A model generated the notes under the pieces. The model saw only the letters and a list, made by a program, of their open reading frames with translations. It had not been told where the DNA came from and ran no database searches. The position numbers and the translations under genes are program-made. 45,750 nucleotides of DNA from Seison nebaliae (lineage: Eukaryota; Rotifera; Pararotatoria; Seisonacea; Seisonidae). Positions 1-12,200 of this stretch are shown in pieces (within the stretch, counting starts at the first letter, position 1; each line of letters begins with the position of its first letter). The stretch lies in assembly GCA_023231475.1 (NCBI GenBank), contig JALJEE010001529.1, positions 1-45,750 of the forward strand. The letters are read 5' to 3'.

Positions 1-617
1 GTGACTAAATGAATGGCTGAAATGAAGGCTTTGGGAATGGCGATTAGAGACAAGCAGCTAGCGAAGATTTGAATGAGAGTAACTGGTCCAAAGAAAGTTT
101 GAATGGTACCCCACGAATAGAAATGATTAAGGTAGAGGAAAGAGTAAAATAATTCATTGCCAGCACACATGAAGAAGAGGAAATATCTCGAAGTATAATA
201 AAGTCGAAGAACTGGATTGGCTGTTAAATCGATGCTCTTATGAGATTCATTACCGCGAATGGCCGCTGAATATTGGTGGAGCCAATGTGATGCAATATCG
301 AGAGCGGCAGTCAATTGAATGACAAACATCCATTTCGGATAAATGCTACAAAGATACATCGAGAGACATAATGTCGCACAACGATCTGTTAACATATCCA
401 GCATAGCACCGAAACGTGTGCCTTGTTGGAAATATCTGGCTGCATATCCATCGATTGAATCCAAAAATCCACTCACTAAATAGAAGGTGATGGCAAGATC
501 CGGACTGTGACTCATGAAATAGAAAGATACAAATAAGAGTATGATTCGGAGGAATCCAATCAAATTTGGAACATACAAGAAGATGTTCTTACTTCCATCG
601 GTATTCTTATTCGGCAT
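1..617 (-). CDS. CDIPT: CDP-diacylglycerol--inositol 3-phosphatidyltransferase (phosphatidylinositol synthase), 3' end outside window
   Basis: The minus strand reads as an uninterrupted frame from the ATG at 617-615 (MPNKNTDGSKNIF) to the window edge, giving 205 complete codons; the family is about 213 residues, so only a few C-terminal residues are missing. Residues 50-72 carry the complete CDP-alcohol phosphatidyltransferase signature DG-x2-AR-x8-G-x3-D-x3-D (seen as DGYAAR...G...D...D), the Mg2+ and CDP-DAG binding site. Several hydrophobic segments surround it, as expected for this ER multi-pass enzyme that joins CDP-diacylglycerol and myo-inositol to make PI. The sequence after the motif (SHWLHQY, then a Tyr-rich helix) also follows the animal PI synthase pattern. 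No intron is needed in the visible part. Nothing else shares its promoter side within 2.6 kb. Confidence 0.95.
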   Translation of the reverse strand, partial: MPNKNTDGSKNIFLYVPNLIGFLRIILLFVSFYFMSHSPDLAITFYLVSGFLDSIDGYAARYFQQGTRFGAMLDMLTDRCATLCLSMYLCSIYPKWMFVIQLTAALDIASHWLHQYSAAIRGNESHKSIDLTANPVLRLYYTSRYFLFFMCAGNELFYSFLYLNHFYSWGTIQTFFGPVTLIQIFASCLSLIAIPKAFISAIHLV

Positions 618-3306
618 TTTTAAAATAATCTACTATGAAAAAGAATGACTGAAATATTTGAAATGTTTCTAATTTGGAAAAAGAAAAAAGGAAATTAAAA
701 AAAGATATTTCGAAAAAGCAGGTCAATGATCAGTATGGTTGAATGACGAGATTATTGAATATATCTTTCTCGCTGACAAACATGACGAGGATTGGTTCAT
801 TTTTCTTTTTTATTCGATCTATCTCTCAAAATTTAATCATTCAACAATTCATCAGGTCAATTCTATACATCGATTTCGGTCAATGAAAAGTAAGCTTTCC
901 CTACTGCGTAACATGGAGAGAAAAAATAGATTTCTATAAAAAATTATAAAAGTAAAAATTACATATTAATTTATCATATACATGAAACAAAATCTGCATT
1001 GGAGAAATACAATGTGAAATTTGAATGTAAATAAACGACCCGTTCAACGCTCCATTAAAGTCTCCTTTTTAAATAACCGAGAAATATTGTTGTTTTCGAA
1101 TAATTATTGTTTTGTTTCTCTTACCCTCAATATCTCCAAAACGACATATAATCAGTGTCGATTTACTTATTATTATTCGTAAGAAAATGAAATTTTTTTT
1201 TCCGAAAAATACTTCCCCCATACAAAACGGATATAAGACTGATGTGGGTGAGTGTTGGAGCATGTTTATTTTTCTTTGACCTCTCTCTTCTTTCACACAC
1301 ATCGATTTCCATGTTATTTAGCACATACACAATAACGTTATATCAAATGCAGAAATATTTATTTCGTTATCTTCTCATTATGTAATTAGGAAAGAATACG
1401 AATAATTTACTTCTTTTCTATATGTTCCTTCCGGAAAGTTTCGCTCGAATTTCTCATTCTAAACTAATTCTCTCTAGTCGCAGTTATCTCATTAATTAGA
1501 AGAGAATTATATTAGATAATTGAACAAATTCTATGAGGAACAAATAATTGTAAATATTTTTTATTTTCTTATTCCTCTAATTCCTTTCAATTTCCTTGTA
1601 TATCCTGTACGTAATGGAATCCTGTTAAAAACACATTCGATCTGACAATCCTAACTGTACAACATTCAATTTAATTTCATCGAGAAATGGTAAGCAGAAG
1701 ATGATTTGCTTGTAATAAAATTATCCATAAAAATTCACATATAATGGAAATTCTGTTCGTACGTTTCTCTACCTCACATTAAAACTTTTAAATGATTCAG
1801 ATACTTTCTTTTTGAATCGGACCCATGAATAAAAACATACTAATCCATATGTCGTAGATTGATACGAATGAGGATTTGATAATTGTAGAATGAAAGGATA
1901 TTTTCGTGTTGACTGGTAAATTATGGGAAAGTTATTTCTTATAAAATATCTTATAATCTTTTTAAATAATTATCTTCATTTCCAATATTTTTGATTTTTT
2001 ATGTTACGTATAACTCATAAGTTATGAATTCTTTATTATTTGAGTCATAACTTATGAAAGTGATGTTGGAAACTTCATTTCCCATAACTTTCAACAAGTG
2101 GTGAAAATTCCCGTTTGCACATTGTGTGATGAATTCCAATTCATATAAAAATATGGAACCTTAAGTTTCTTGTATGCTTAGATGGTTAGATACACTTCCT
2201 GGATGGTTTTTCTAAGGCACCTACATCTTTTTTTCTCAAGTTTCTGACAATTAGTTTTTTTTGAAAGCGATATTTAATTCTTTGCTTTTACATATTATTC
2301 GTACATAACGAAGAAACATAATTTCTGACAGAAAACTAATTAAATCATGTATTTTTGATTCATCAAGACTCAGAAAATGTTCATATTTGTCAGCAGTCAC
2401 CTAGCTGTAAGCTACTAAAGAGCATATATTTTTAAATCATCAGTATGATGTGCTGGGTAATTGTCAACATAATAATAATATCGTAATAATAAAGAATCGG
2501 ACAAAATTATGCTCGACATACAGAAAGGAAATTCTGTCTGCTTAGTTTGAACAAAGATATATGATAGATACGAAATGATAGACAAAACAGAAAGGATTGT
2601 TCAATTTTTAAATAATAAATAGTCTATATACAATTTTGATAATAAATAATAATAATAATAAAATAATATTATAAATTTGATGATTGAATTAAACAATTAT
2701 TTTTTTCATTCATTCTGCAAATTTTCACAGCGCAGCGGGATACTTACTGGGTTTATAACTGAATTATATTTTATAAAATTGATTTCAAATTGATCGTGTA
2801 AAAATTGTGCTAAAAATTCGCACAAACCAACATAGGCAATATTCTAAAGACTACAAAATATTTAATTTCCGTTAATAAACGACGTAATAATAATTAGTTC
2901 GAAAGAAAGTTTTGCCCAAATTTCTCATACGTGAGTTTATACGAATTTTCAACATTATTTTTTAGTAAAAATTTAGAAACAAAACCTATAAAATGTTTCT
3001 TCAAGAAACATTAGAGAAGAAACTTTCTTGTACGTTTATTCATAAAATTAAGAATGTCAACTCTACTAAATGAAATTTTAAACCAACGTTTGCGCGAATA
3101 ATTTGAAATCAATTAGCACGTTATTAAATATTTTACCATTCGACATTTAGACATTATTCTTCGATTTTGTGTATTGATAAATTCACAGTTTTATAAGATA
3201 ATTTTATCTTCACTGTGTTTCCATTCTCGATAAATAAATAAACCGGAAAATTATAGAGATATTTCGCTGTTGAGGGGAATAAACTCGTTAGAGTTGAAAC
3301 TGATCG
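618..3306. other. Intergenic stretch, no supported gene
   Basis: AT-rich DNA upstream of the CDIPT start. Short open frames at 739-939 and 1069-1302 have no recognisable domain or coding look. A near-perfect inverted repeat lies at about 2011-2058 (TCATAAGTTATGA and its complement TCATAACTTATGA). An (AAT)n-like tract occurs near 2465-2490 and 2640-2660. Nothing else stands out. Confidence 0.6.
2011..2058. repeat. Short inverted repeat (palindromic arms)
   Basis: The arm TCATAAGTTATGA at about 2013-2025 and its reverse complement TCATAACTTATGA about 20 nt downstream can pair to form a hairpin; each arm is itself nearly palindromic. Function unknown; it may be chance in AT-rich DNA. Confidence 0.45.
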
Positions 3307-3855
3307 TTATTTTTTTTTATTGTAAATGTAAATCCCTATATCTCCTATACCACATCTTACAAGTGCTTCCTGAATTACCCGTAACATAACATGTAAACTT
3401 TCCTTACTATTACTACATAACACCATATCATCCGCATATGCATAGAGAGCCGGATAACGCTTTCCATCAATAAAGAAAGAAAATCGATGATTAATTAAAT
3501 CAATAACCTCGTGTATGATTTTTCCGAATAACCAAGGAGCCAAAATAGAGCCTTGTCTTACACCTTTGTTAATACAAAACTCACTTCCGACCTCTTGGTT
3601 CACTTTCACTTGACCAAATGATATTATACTAAATAAAATGACATTTGCAAAATATGCAAATTATCATTTGCTTGAAAATAAAATGTTTTCTAATCGTTGC
3701 TTTATGATGGCTTCGATCAGCTTTATCATTCCACTCGAAATAGATATTGGACGGTACGAATTTACGTCGCACGAGTCCTTACTGCCACTTACAGAAGAAA
3801 AACTGAAAAAGTAAATGAGGAGAAGATACTTGAGGCATTGGAAGAAACAGAGAAT
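3307..3855 (-). mobile_element. Broken non-LTR retrotransposon (LINE) reverse transcriptase fragment
   Basis: On the minus strand, about 3855-3664 encodes a fragment typical of the start of a LINE RT domain (D-x-NSYRPISISS...IEAIIKQRLE). Then 3639-3307 encodes the palm core GVRQGSILAPWLF, followed by the catalytic YADDMVL box. In a complete RT these two blocks are separated by roughly 100-150 residues; here the distance is about 25 codons and a stop codon lies between them, so an internal segment has been deleted. The coding part ends at an A-rich run (T9 on the plus strand, about 3309-3317). No endonuclease or ORF1 is seen. This is a dead, truncated copy. The clade cannot be assigned safely; the GVRQG motif is seen in R2/RTE/CR1-like lineages. 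Confidence 0.85.
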
Positions 3856-4270
3856 AGTGAAGCATCTATAAATTCCCACATTGTCCCAGTTGACGGTAAC
3901 GTATATTTTTCAACCAAGTAAAATTTCTTAGACAGTGCAAAAAAGCACTTTTCGAAATATGCTCAATAATTACGTAATTAAAGGACATTTTTAAAAAAAT
4001 TTTTTATATTCTGTATCGAGTTTTCATGCTGAAACCGAATATTTTACTTAAATTGACCAATTGTTAAAATTAGTTGACCTAAAATATGATTTTCGATTTT
4101 CAGTAGAGAGAAAAATGAAGTTTGTTAATTAATGGATTATTTGAGACCGAATTTTACATTTATTTTTTCGAAAGTTAGGACTATTAGAAAGAGCTTGAAT
4201 AGGGCTATCTAACGATATGCTCCTGATATAATGTTTTGAAGAAAGTTATAAGTATTAAAAAAAGAAACGT

Positions 4271-4305
4271 CGAATTTTGTCCGATTACTTTTGAATAGTG
4301 CTGTA
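4271..4305. mobile_element. Possible Tc1/mariner-type terminal inverted repeat (right end, degenerate)
   Basis: Read on the complement, the segment begins TA-CAGCACTATTCAAAAGTAATCGG, which resembles the CAGTG(C/T)...AAAAGTA(A/T)..CGGAC ends of Tc1-like transposons with their TA target dinucleotide. A related stretch (AATCGGACAAAATT) occurs at about 2495-2508, but no convincing left CAGTG end and no transposase frame were found. If real, it is an eroded remnant. Low confidence. Confidence 0.35.
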
Positions 4306-4525
4306 TAATACAATAACATGAAGTTTACAAGAACTGAAACATATTTGGACCTTATTCGAAAATTAGCTGAAAACTTCATCAAAGTCATCGACTGGTATGA
4401 ACGAGAGATATGAAACTTTCTTAATCTCCATGGTTAAATCTTTATCTGTTGATTTTTGCCGATATCTGAGTTTACCCACATGTCGCACCACCACGCATGT
4501 CGCATAATTATATATTATTTTCATA

Positions 4526-4740
4526 TTTTTTTTTTTTTTTTTTTTTTTTTAAGTGAAATTCCCGTCGGGATAAATTTTCTGATCGATCTCCTCTACGGTC
4601 AGTGGTAGGAGATCTCTACGTAGCGTGAGACGTATGTCACATCGTTGTGGCGTTGGGAACGTGCATAAACCACTGTGTTACGCACGCCCCAATATGACTC
4701 TATCGAGCTGCAGGGTAGGTTATTTCGCAAAAATGCGTGG
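4526..4740 (-). mobile_element. SINE-like retroposon with poly-A tail (minus orientation)
   Basis: A run of 25 T (4526-4550) abuts an island that is clearly more GC-rich than its surroundings (4551-about 4735). On the minus strand this reads as a roughly 185-nt body ending ...CCGACGGGAATTTCACTT followed by the A-tail, the organisation of a retroposed short element. The stretch TAACACAGTGGTTTATGC resembles a pol III A box; the expected B box is not convincing. No clear target-site duplication was found by eye. It could also be the 3' end of a LINE or a processed RNA copy. Only one copy is present in the window. Confidence 0.5.
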
Positions 4741-7700
4741 AACGTGCGTATATTACAATAAAAAAATTTCATTTCGTATAAAATTATTTTTCCCCGTTTC
4801 TTAATTTATTCGCAGAAATATTACTCTAGTAGCATTTTATCCGTTAAAATAGGAAAAGATTTCGAAAAAAATGTTCCTTCGCCGTTCCATTTTTTCCCCT
4901 TTTTTCCTTCCCTTTGTTTTCCCCTTCGTAAAATGGGTATGTATAGCTCGCGAAGGAAAATATCTGGAATTATTTCATTTATTAAAAGTGAGGCAAACTA
5001 AAACCATTTTTCTTCGCAGTTCGTTGCTCCATCACTAATATGAATATGAATATAATGGCATCAGAAGAGAAAAGTTCTAAAAGACTTGTGATTGGGGGCA
5101 AACTGAGAGCAGATTATTCGATTGATGTCTCATTCTTATCCTCATTGACGACGTGAACAGTCTTCACAGTTTCTCTAACTTCGATATTACTACTCATATT
5201 CCGGAATATTTAAGAGATGAAATTCTCATTGGAACAAAATTAATCATTGATAACATGGGCAGTGATCTATTTCATTTTTTTTAAATTTATCCCTAGGGGA
5301 TTTGACTTTATCATAAATTTTAAAACCATAAGTTTTCAAATAATAAAAATAAAGAACTTTTTTAAAGAGAATATAATAATAAAGAAGCTAAATTTTCTTT
5401 TATTAGTAAAACTGACTTATCGTTCTAAAGATGCAATTAAAAGTTTTTATTTTAAATCACACTTTCTTAATTTACAGATGTTACGTAAGGAACTATAATT
5501 AAAAGTAATTTCAAACAAGACAAGAATTTAACGATCATACTTTTAGGGATCATTTCTATAGTATGTATTGTTCTAACCTTTTTTAAAGGTGATCTTTAGT
5601 TCAATCCATGATGATGAGCTATGGGACAATTTCCGAAACGTGATTAGCAAATTTATCATTTATTGATATTTGCGTAATGATCAGCTCGGTTTAGCTTTCT
5701 TTAAATTGAGTGGAAGTTGTTCGTTCAGAGTGGATATTTAAAATTAATTAAACTTTCTTATAAAATATTTGGGATAAATAATTATAAATGTTATTATCAA
5801 ATTCGGGTTAATAAATGATATTTCGGGTTAAATCATTCAAGTTAAAAGAATTTAATCACTAAATAGTCTTAAGGGACATAATAAATGTACTATTTTGAAT
5901 AACATTCTGTAATTGCATTTTATTCTTGAAGTCCTTAAATCAATGAGGTCTTCAGAAAAACCTTTGATACGTTTACCTAACAATTCAGTAGATCAACCTA
6001 CTACAGAGTAAATTCGGATATTTGTAAATCAAAAATGGTTACACTTTTGTAATATTTCATAAAGAAGTTGGTTGTTGGTTTGAAAAAGTTCGAAATTAAT
6101 GTTTCGGGTGGTGGATTTTTATGTAATATTTTTATTGTTTGTTATTAAGGAATGTCTTCAACCATGTAGTTTATACTATACCATACAAAATTATTCGAAT
6201 AAAATAATATATCTCACAACATATTTTCGTTGAATGAGGAAATAAATAACTACAATAATTCACAACTATTTTGCAAGAATTGGGGATTGATTAAAGAAAG
6301 GAATAGGATTACAATAGAATGGATAATTGATAGCAATGAATGAAAATAATTAACGATTGTGCCATCCGACCTAAATGGAACGATCTCAATTGCTAATTGA
6401 TGAAGGTTTTTCCCATACGAATCGAATTGGCAGTCTAAGGTCTTCCGACATATGAATTTCTTTCTATCTCGTCTAATCTGATTAGCAGTTCTCGGTTTCA
6501 TCTCTATCTGTAAATTTTCTTTCTTCGAATTCATTTTTTTCAAATCTAGAAATGATTTCTTTGTAAAATTCGTCCTAAATGTTTGTGTCGATTTCTTCTC
6601 GATGAACTGCTCCATTCAATTGAGGACTGGGATGCACAACATCTACATGTCATTCACTTCAGTTGTTTAGCATATGAAAAGAATGACAATTAGCATCTTT
6701 TTCTTCAAATTCACTTGTAGAAGAATAGCGAAACTAACTGTTCGTCGTTCGTTCCATTTATGACTATCTCGTCTGATTTATTAGTTGAAACTTATTCGTA
6801 TTCGGGAAATTTTGGTGGTTGATTCTCTCAAATATTGATCATTCTTCTTTAATATTTTTCGTTAGCCGAATCCGTCTTTTCTTTATGTTCAATTTCGTTC
6901 GATGAATTATCATAATAAATGGAGAAATGTTTCACAATGACAGATGGTGAGTGGAATGGAGGAATAAATCAACCACAAATTTCGGCATATTTTCTCGCAT
7001 AAATCGAGCAATTCACATTTATTAGTGTACAAATAAATAATGGAAGTCATATGTCCGCAACATAAATTTTCCCATGTTCCTCTCCTAACTTCATTGTAGA
7101 TCGTAGATATGTTATCCGAAAAATGTTAAAGAAATTAGTGGAAATAACCAACTTTATTATGGTCAGTAATTAGGATTTTCACTCTGAACAATAGATAAGA
7201 AAGAAAGAGACTAAAAGTACATTAGCGAGAAGATTGATAAATGTTATATAGATGAAATAATGAAAGGTTATTATTCGTTGGCGAGACAATCGAGAACGAC
7301 GTAAAGTAAAATATCATCGAATTCTTACAGTCGGTTGACTCATGTAAATTCGTCTGATTCCTTCTTTGGTTAGTGATGGAGGGTATAAGATTCGAAATTA
7401 TCATTTGACATCTTTCGATATTGGGATAAGAAATTTATGTTTCTAAAGAAAGTATCTCGTTTTTCCTTTGTGAAGCAAAATATTTTTTGATATCCGATAT
7501 CCTAATAAGTAAGTGCAACTCATTTACTAATGAAGGAACAATTGAGAGATTGTTAAGTTAAATCGAAACCTCATCGAATGAGGAAGATGAACGATATTCA
7601 TTTCATGTTGTATCATTTGATAATATCTCTTTCTTTTGTTTGACTTGGGAATGATTTGATTGAATGAAACAATTGAATTAAGATGAACGCGTCAAGTTTA

Positions 7701-9278
7701 AGGATAGGAATGCACAGTAACAGCTATCGGTGGATATGAGGAACGAGGGCAGATTTTAATAAGAATTATGTTGAACTATCTATTAAAAATTTTAGAGAGA
7801 TTTGTTCATTTTCTCTCATGTGTGACAGCGATGTCGGTTGATGTGGCGGTGAAAATTATAATTAATTTTTTTTACAAATCATTTTCATTATCGGGAGACG
7901 ACATTATCAGAGGAAAAAGATGATATAGAATTGTTGATGTAAATCAACCAGAAAACTTTTTGATTTCGTTATGTCATTTCAACATCATCGTCATTTCATC
8001 TGTCGTCAAATGAAATAGTTTCGTATGATCACTTCACAAGTGTGCTAACATATGTGGAAGAGAATTTATCGTATTGAATGAAAATGGGGAAGTTCCGACA
8101 CTTTCCTGGCATGAGAACTACTTAAACATCATTCATACAATTAACGAACGACAACATCGAAAGGCACTCGACATATAGACATTCCAATGCATTCAAATGC
8201 ATTACCATATTTCAGACAGATACATGTATCATATAACTTCGACAATCGGTTGGAAGATTACTCTCTAGAAAACTAATACGATAAAAAAATCATTTCCAAC
8301 GAGAATACAACTTGTCATATTATCATTAACATTCTACTCTCTAACATTTATGTACAATCTCTCAACAGCGACAACACCCAAACGATATTTAACTCCCTTC
8401 CTCTTTTGCCAATAAAGTATTTGAAGAAAAAATATATCGACTCTCGAGTTGTAGGTGAATATGTGACCCCATAAAATTATGATTCCGAACTATCGTTCTG
8501 TTTATGTACTTCAAGTAACCATAGTCATGATTATATAATCATCCGTTCATAATCATTCTGTTCGTCGATTATTAGGATTTGGTGAGTACATCCGTTTCCT
8601 CCAATAACAGCATAAGCATCCAGATCCATGAGAATAGGAAATTATTCTCAAATATCATGAGATTAGCAAATCTTCGTCGATGGAGATAATGTGAATCAAT
8701 TCGTGCCTTACATTAACTTACAGTAATTATTAGTACATGGTGATTCATAATCACGTATTCACCCGAAAAACTTCATTCATAAAAGTATAATTATCAATTA
8801 GAAATGGAGGAAGTAGTTCCCATTCGTACTTTTTCCTGTTCATTAGTGAATTCTCTTACAGTAATTCTCACAATTATTGTTGGATTTCACTCCCAATCAA
8901 TCTTTTTTTAATCAATTTCATTTTTATTATCGTTCATAACGATCAAGCTTGTTTTGTTAGCATGCTTCATTTATCCAATTCTGTACCAACAATGTTAATA
9001 TCAATATGATAACCGGAAATGTATTATTAAGAACACCTTAATTTTCATTTTCTGTGATTCTAACAAGACTTTTCATCTTCAATTACTTTGATAAATGAAA
9101 TTCTGATTTTACTATTATATCCGTTTGATATTCCTCATAAAAGACATATTTTTTCTATCTTTTCTTCTTGTTAGTTTTAACTTTTTATTCATCTTCATTT
9201 TTCTCATAATAAATTTTAAACTATTTTTCCAATATCAGATAATATTCATAAAATAGATTCATCGAATTTCAAATCGGA
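4741..9278. other. Long gene-poor stretch
   Basis: About 4.5 kb of AT-rich DNA without a convincing gene. The longest open frame (6250-6615, minus, 121 codons, Lys-rich, then a hydrophobic end) has no recognisable domain and no supporting promoter or splice context. The 3' part may hold the promoter and 5' UTR exons of the NOS1AP gene that starts at 9279. Confidence 0.55.
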
Positions 9279-12200
9279 ATGACTTCAATTGCGACCTTAA
9301 AATATAATCATGCATTCTATCACGATGATAATGAATCGCCATTAATTCGTTCGCCAAAAATGGTACGAGAATGTGTTATGAAAACATCACGTACTTATGA
9401 TGCGGATATTAAGCGAAGACTAGACAAGAAAACGAATAGTTTATGGACAAGAACTAAATTCTTTCCTACCAAGAGACGAAAGAAATATGAAGTGATTAAC
9501 ATGAAAAACGAAAATGATGAAACCGATAAACAAAAAATTGATGAAGATGACCTTGAGATGCGGCAAAGTATTAGCAACCAATCCGAACGACGTTTGCTGA
9601 ATTTGCACAGTGATGAAGATTTTCGAAATGGAATCCAATTCAATTGTAAGGTTGATATACAATTAATTAGTATGAGTCAGTTTTGTATTGTTTTAGGGAA
9701 GATATATACTTTCTTATCCGTAATACTTCCATCATTGTCAGTAGCACGTTATATAACATGAAACTTTTTCTTAATCTTTCATATTTTGATGCATACTTAC
9801 TAATTGTAAAGACATAATTAAATTTACTTCAATAAAGTAGGAGGAGTTCTAGCAACTACCTATCCATCTCCGACCAATATTATTATGAATACCTTCCAAC
9901 TTCCTTTTTGTTTTTCCCTAACTCCTTATTTAATATTTATGCTCATGATGAAGAATAATTAGATGATTCTGGGATAAATCTTCCGATGAAGAATGGAGTA
10001 AAAGTAAAAGAAAGAAAATTTGTATTTTCCTTTGTAGTCTATTCACCTATCGATAAGCCAAATGGAAACTTCATTTACCATTTTCTTTACGTTAGCAATT
10101 GCTGCAATTAGATGTTACCTAATTCATTATCTGTTATCAATCGTTCAGTCGACTCTAAAAAATTTAATTTGTACATTTACTTCCACTTTCGCTTGTGTCT
10201 TTCCATTGATGGATGAAGACGAAAGAAATTGAATTACCGGAGAATTTGCTTAACTTCTTTTTTCAATCTATGTTTTTCATTTTTCTTCTTTTCATTTACT
10301 TTCAAGAACAAGAGAAAGCCGGAGGAAAATTGTGTTTTAACAATTTGTTCGGAATATTTCTCTCCTTTCGTCAAATAGGTCACTCACGTTGCATGATGTA
10401 ATATGAGTTGACGGTTTATCTTTATCAACTTTGCTTCATTTAAAATATGTATCAATATCATTTCTTTCACGTATATATTCCTTGTATAATATCGTGTCGT
10501 TCGGCTTGCAAGAGTCTTGTTGATAGTTAAGTACCGACTGATGTTGTCATTGTTCTTCTCAGAAATAATGTTCTAATAATATCTAACGAACGAACTAATG
10601 AACTACTGTTAGACCAATAATTAAAAGTAAAGTAAAGATAATAATTAAAAGAAAGGATAACGGTGAAATAGTCGTTGTATGGAAGTTAATTCTTTAGGAG
10701 AAGTGAGAGGGGCATATTTGTTCATTTTTCATTCAATTCGAGAAAAAAATGGAAATTTCATGGAAACTCCAAATCTAATAAAGGAATGAAGAAGAGCCCT
10801 CTCAATCCAGATTTCTCTTATTGAAATCTCTTCCTTCATAAAAATATTTTGCTGTTGGGATTGACGAGTATTAGGGCGAATAAGCGAAAGAAATCCAATA
10901 GATTTATTTCATTTGTTGGTTTGGTCAATAAAATTAATCGAGGAACTTGCATACTTGGTAAATGGATTAATACAATGTGCATAGTTACAATTACAATTAC
11001 ACTAGTTATCGTCTACTAACTATTCGAGAAATGGTCGGTAACTGGCTGAAGAATACGATGTTGATTATTTGTGTTGAATGAATTTGATTTGTGATTATGT
11101 TTAAGGAAATGAGCGTGATTTAGTGTGAAGATATTATAGTATTAGAAAAATTTCCCATTTATCTAAATAAATAAATAGTAAACACTTTAATTCGACTTCA
11201 ATGTGTCCGTGTCAATGTGCTTATAATGCAACGATAATCAATGGGCAAATATGTAATATTGTACGTAAATTAATGTCGAATATGGGTGCGTGTGTGTATG
11301 TATGTTTATGCTGCTTCCGAATTTCTTATGTGCATCAAATCACTATTATCCGAATGATACATATCAAGGAAATTATTATCTATCAATCGCATATAATTTC
11401 ATGCAGAAAAGAACGTTTCTATCCTTTATTTGCATCATCATCGACATAGTGATTATTATTGTCCTACTTAATAGTATCATCTTTATAATGATTATTCGTT
11501 CAGGATCATTATTATTCTTAAACTGATCATCACCATCTGCTTCTTTTCCAAATTAGTGTTGTTCATGTTAAATTTATTCCAATCAGATTTTCTATTATTT
11601 TCTGTCCGAACTTATCCATCCGTAATATATCAATTAAAAAGACGAATGATCATTCATAATATTAAGCAATAAGAAAACTGTAGTTCTTTCAATCTATCGC
11701 CGCTCTATTTCATCATATCTTTTCGAGAAAAATAATCATAATAAAAGATTTTTCCTCTAAAGCGATTGCTATTGATTCGCATCAATTCAATTGCTTATAT
11801 GATCATATCGTTGGGAATTGTAGTATAAAAGCATCTTCGTTATAGAGGTGACAGGTGAAAATATCGCAGATATGGGAACTAGATTGAAGTCACGTAGTTC
11901 CACTTCTTCTATTGACAATCTCTCTTGTACTTTGTGCACGACTGATACGGTGCAGACTGATGACTGGTTAAAGACATCTAATCGAACGAATGAACAAACT
12001 ACTAATCAGCCCAATTCAACGAGTAACATTCATTCTTCAACTCTTCGACTGACATTGGAGAGAAATATGTATTTGCTCTCACTGAAATATGATAATTATC
12101 ATAATCAACATAAGTCCACTTTGAAGAAATCATGCACCTTTCAAACGTTTTTGCCTAATCGCATGAATTATGCCAAAGTATTCAAACGATTAATATCTCG

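Noticed and set aside
739-1302. Two short open frames near the CDIPT promoter
   Set aside because: Short, composition like random AT-rich sequence, no homology recognised.
3697-3921. 74-codon plus-strand frame
   Set aside because: Antisense to the LINE reverse transcriptase fragment; shadow.
5247-5498. 83-codon Phe/Ile/Lys-rich frame
   Set aside because: Composition is what AT-rich non-coding DNA gives; no domain.
6250-6615. 121-codon open frame, minus strand, Lys-rich then hydrophobic
   Set aside because: No domain, no promoter or splice context, isolated in a gene-poor stretch; may be chance. It is the best remaining candidate there, but not enough to call.
11201-11526. Two overlapping frames with Cys/Met-rich starts
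   Set aside because: Lie in the large NOS1AP intron, overlap each other in different frames, no domain, no splice logic.
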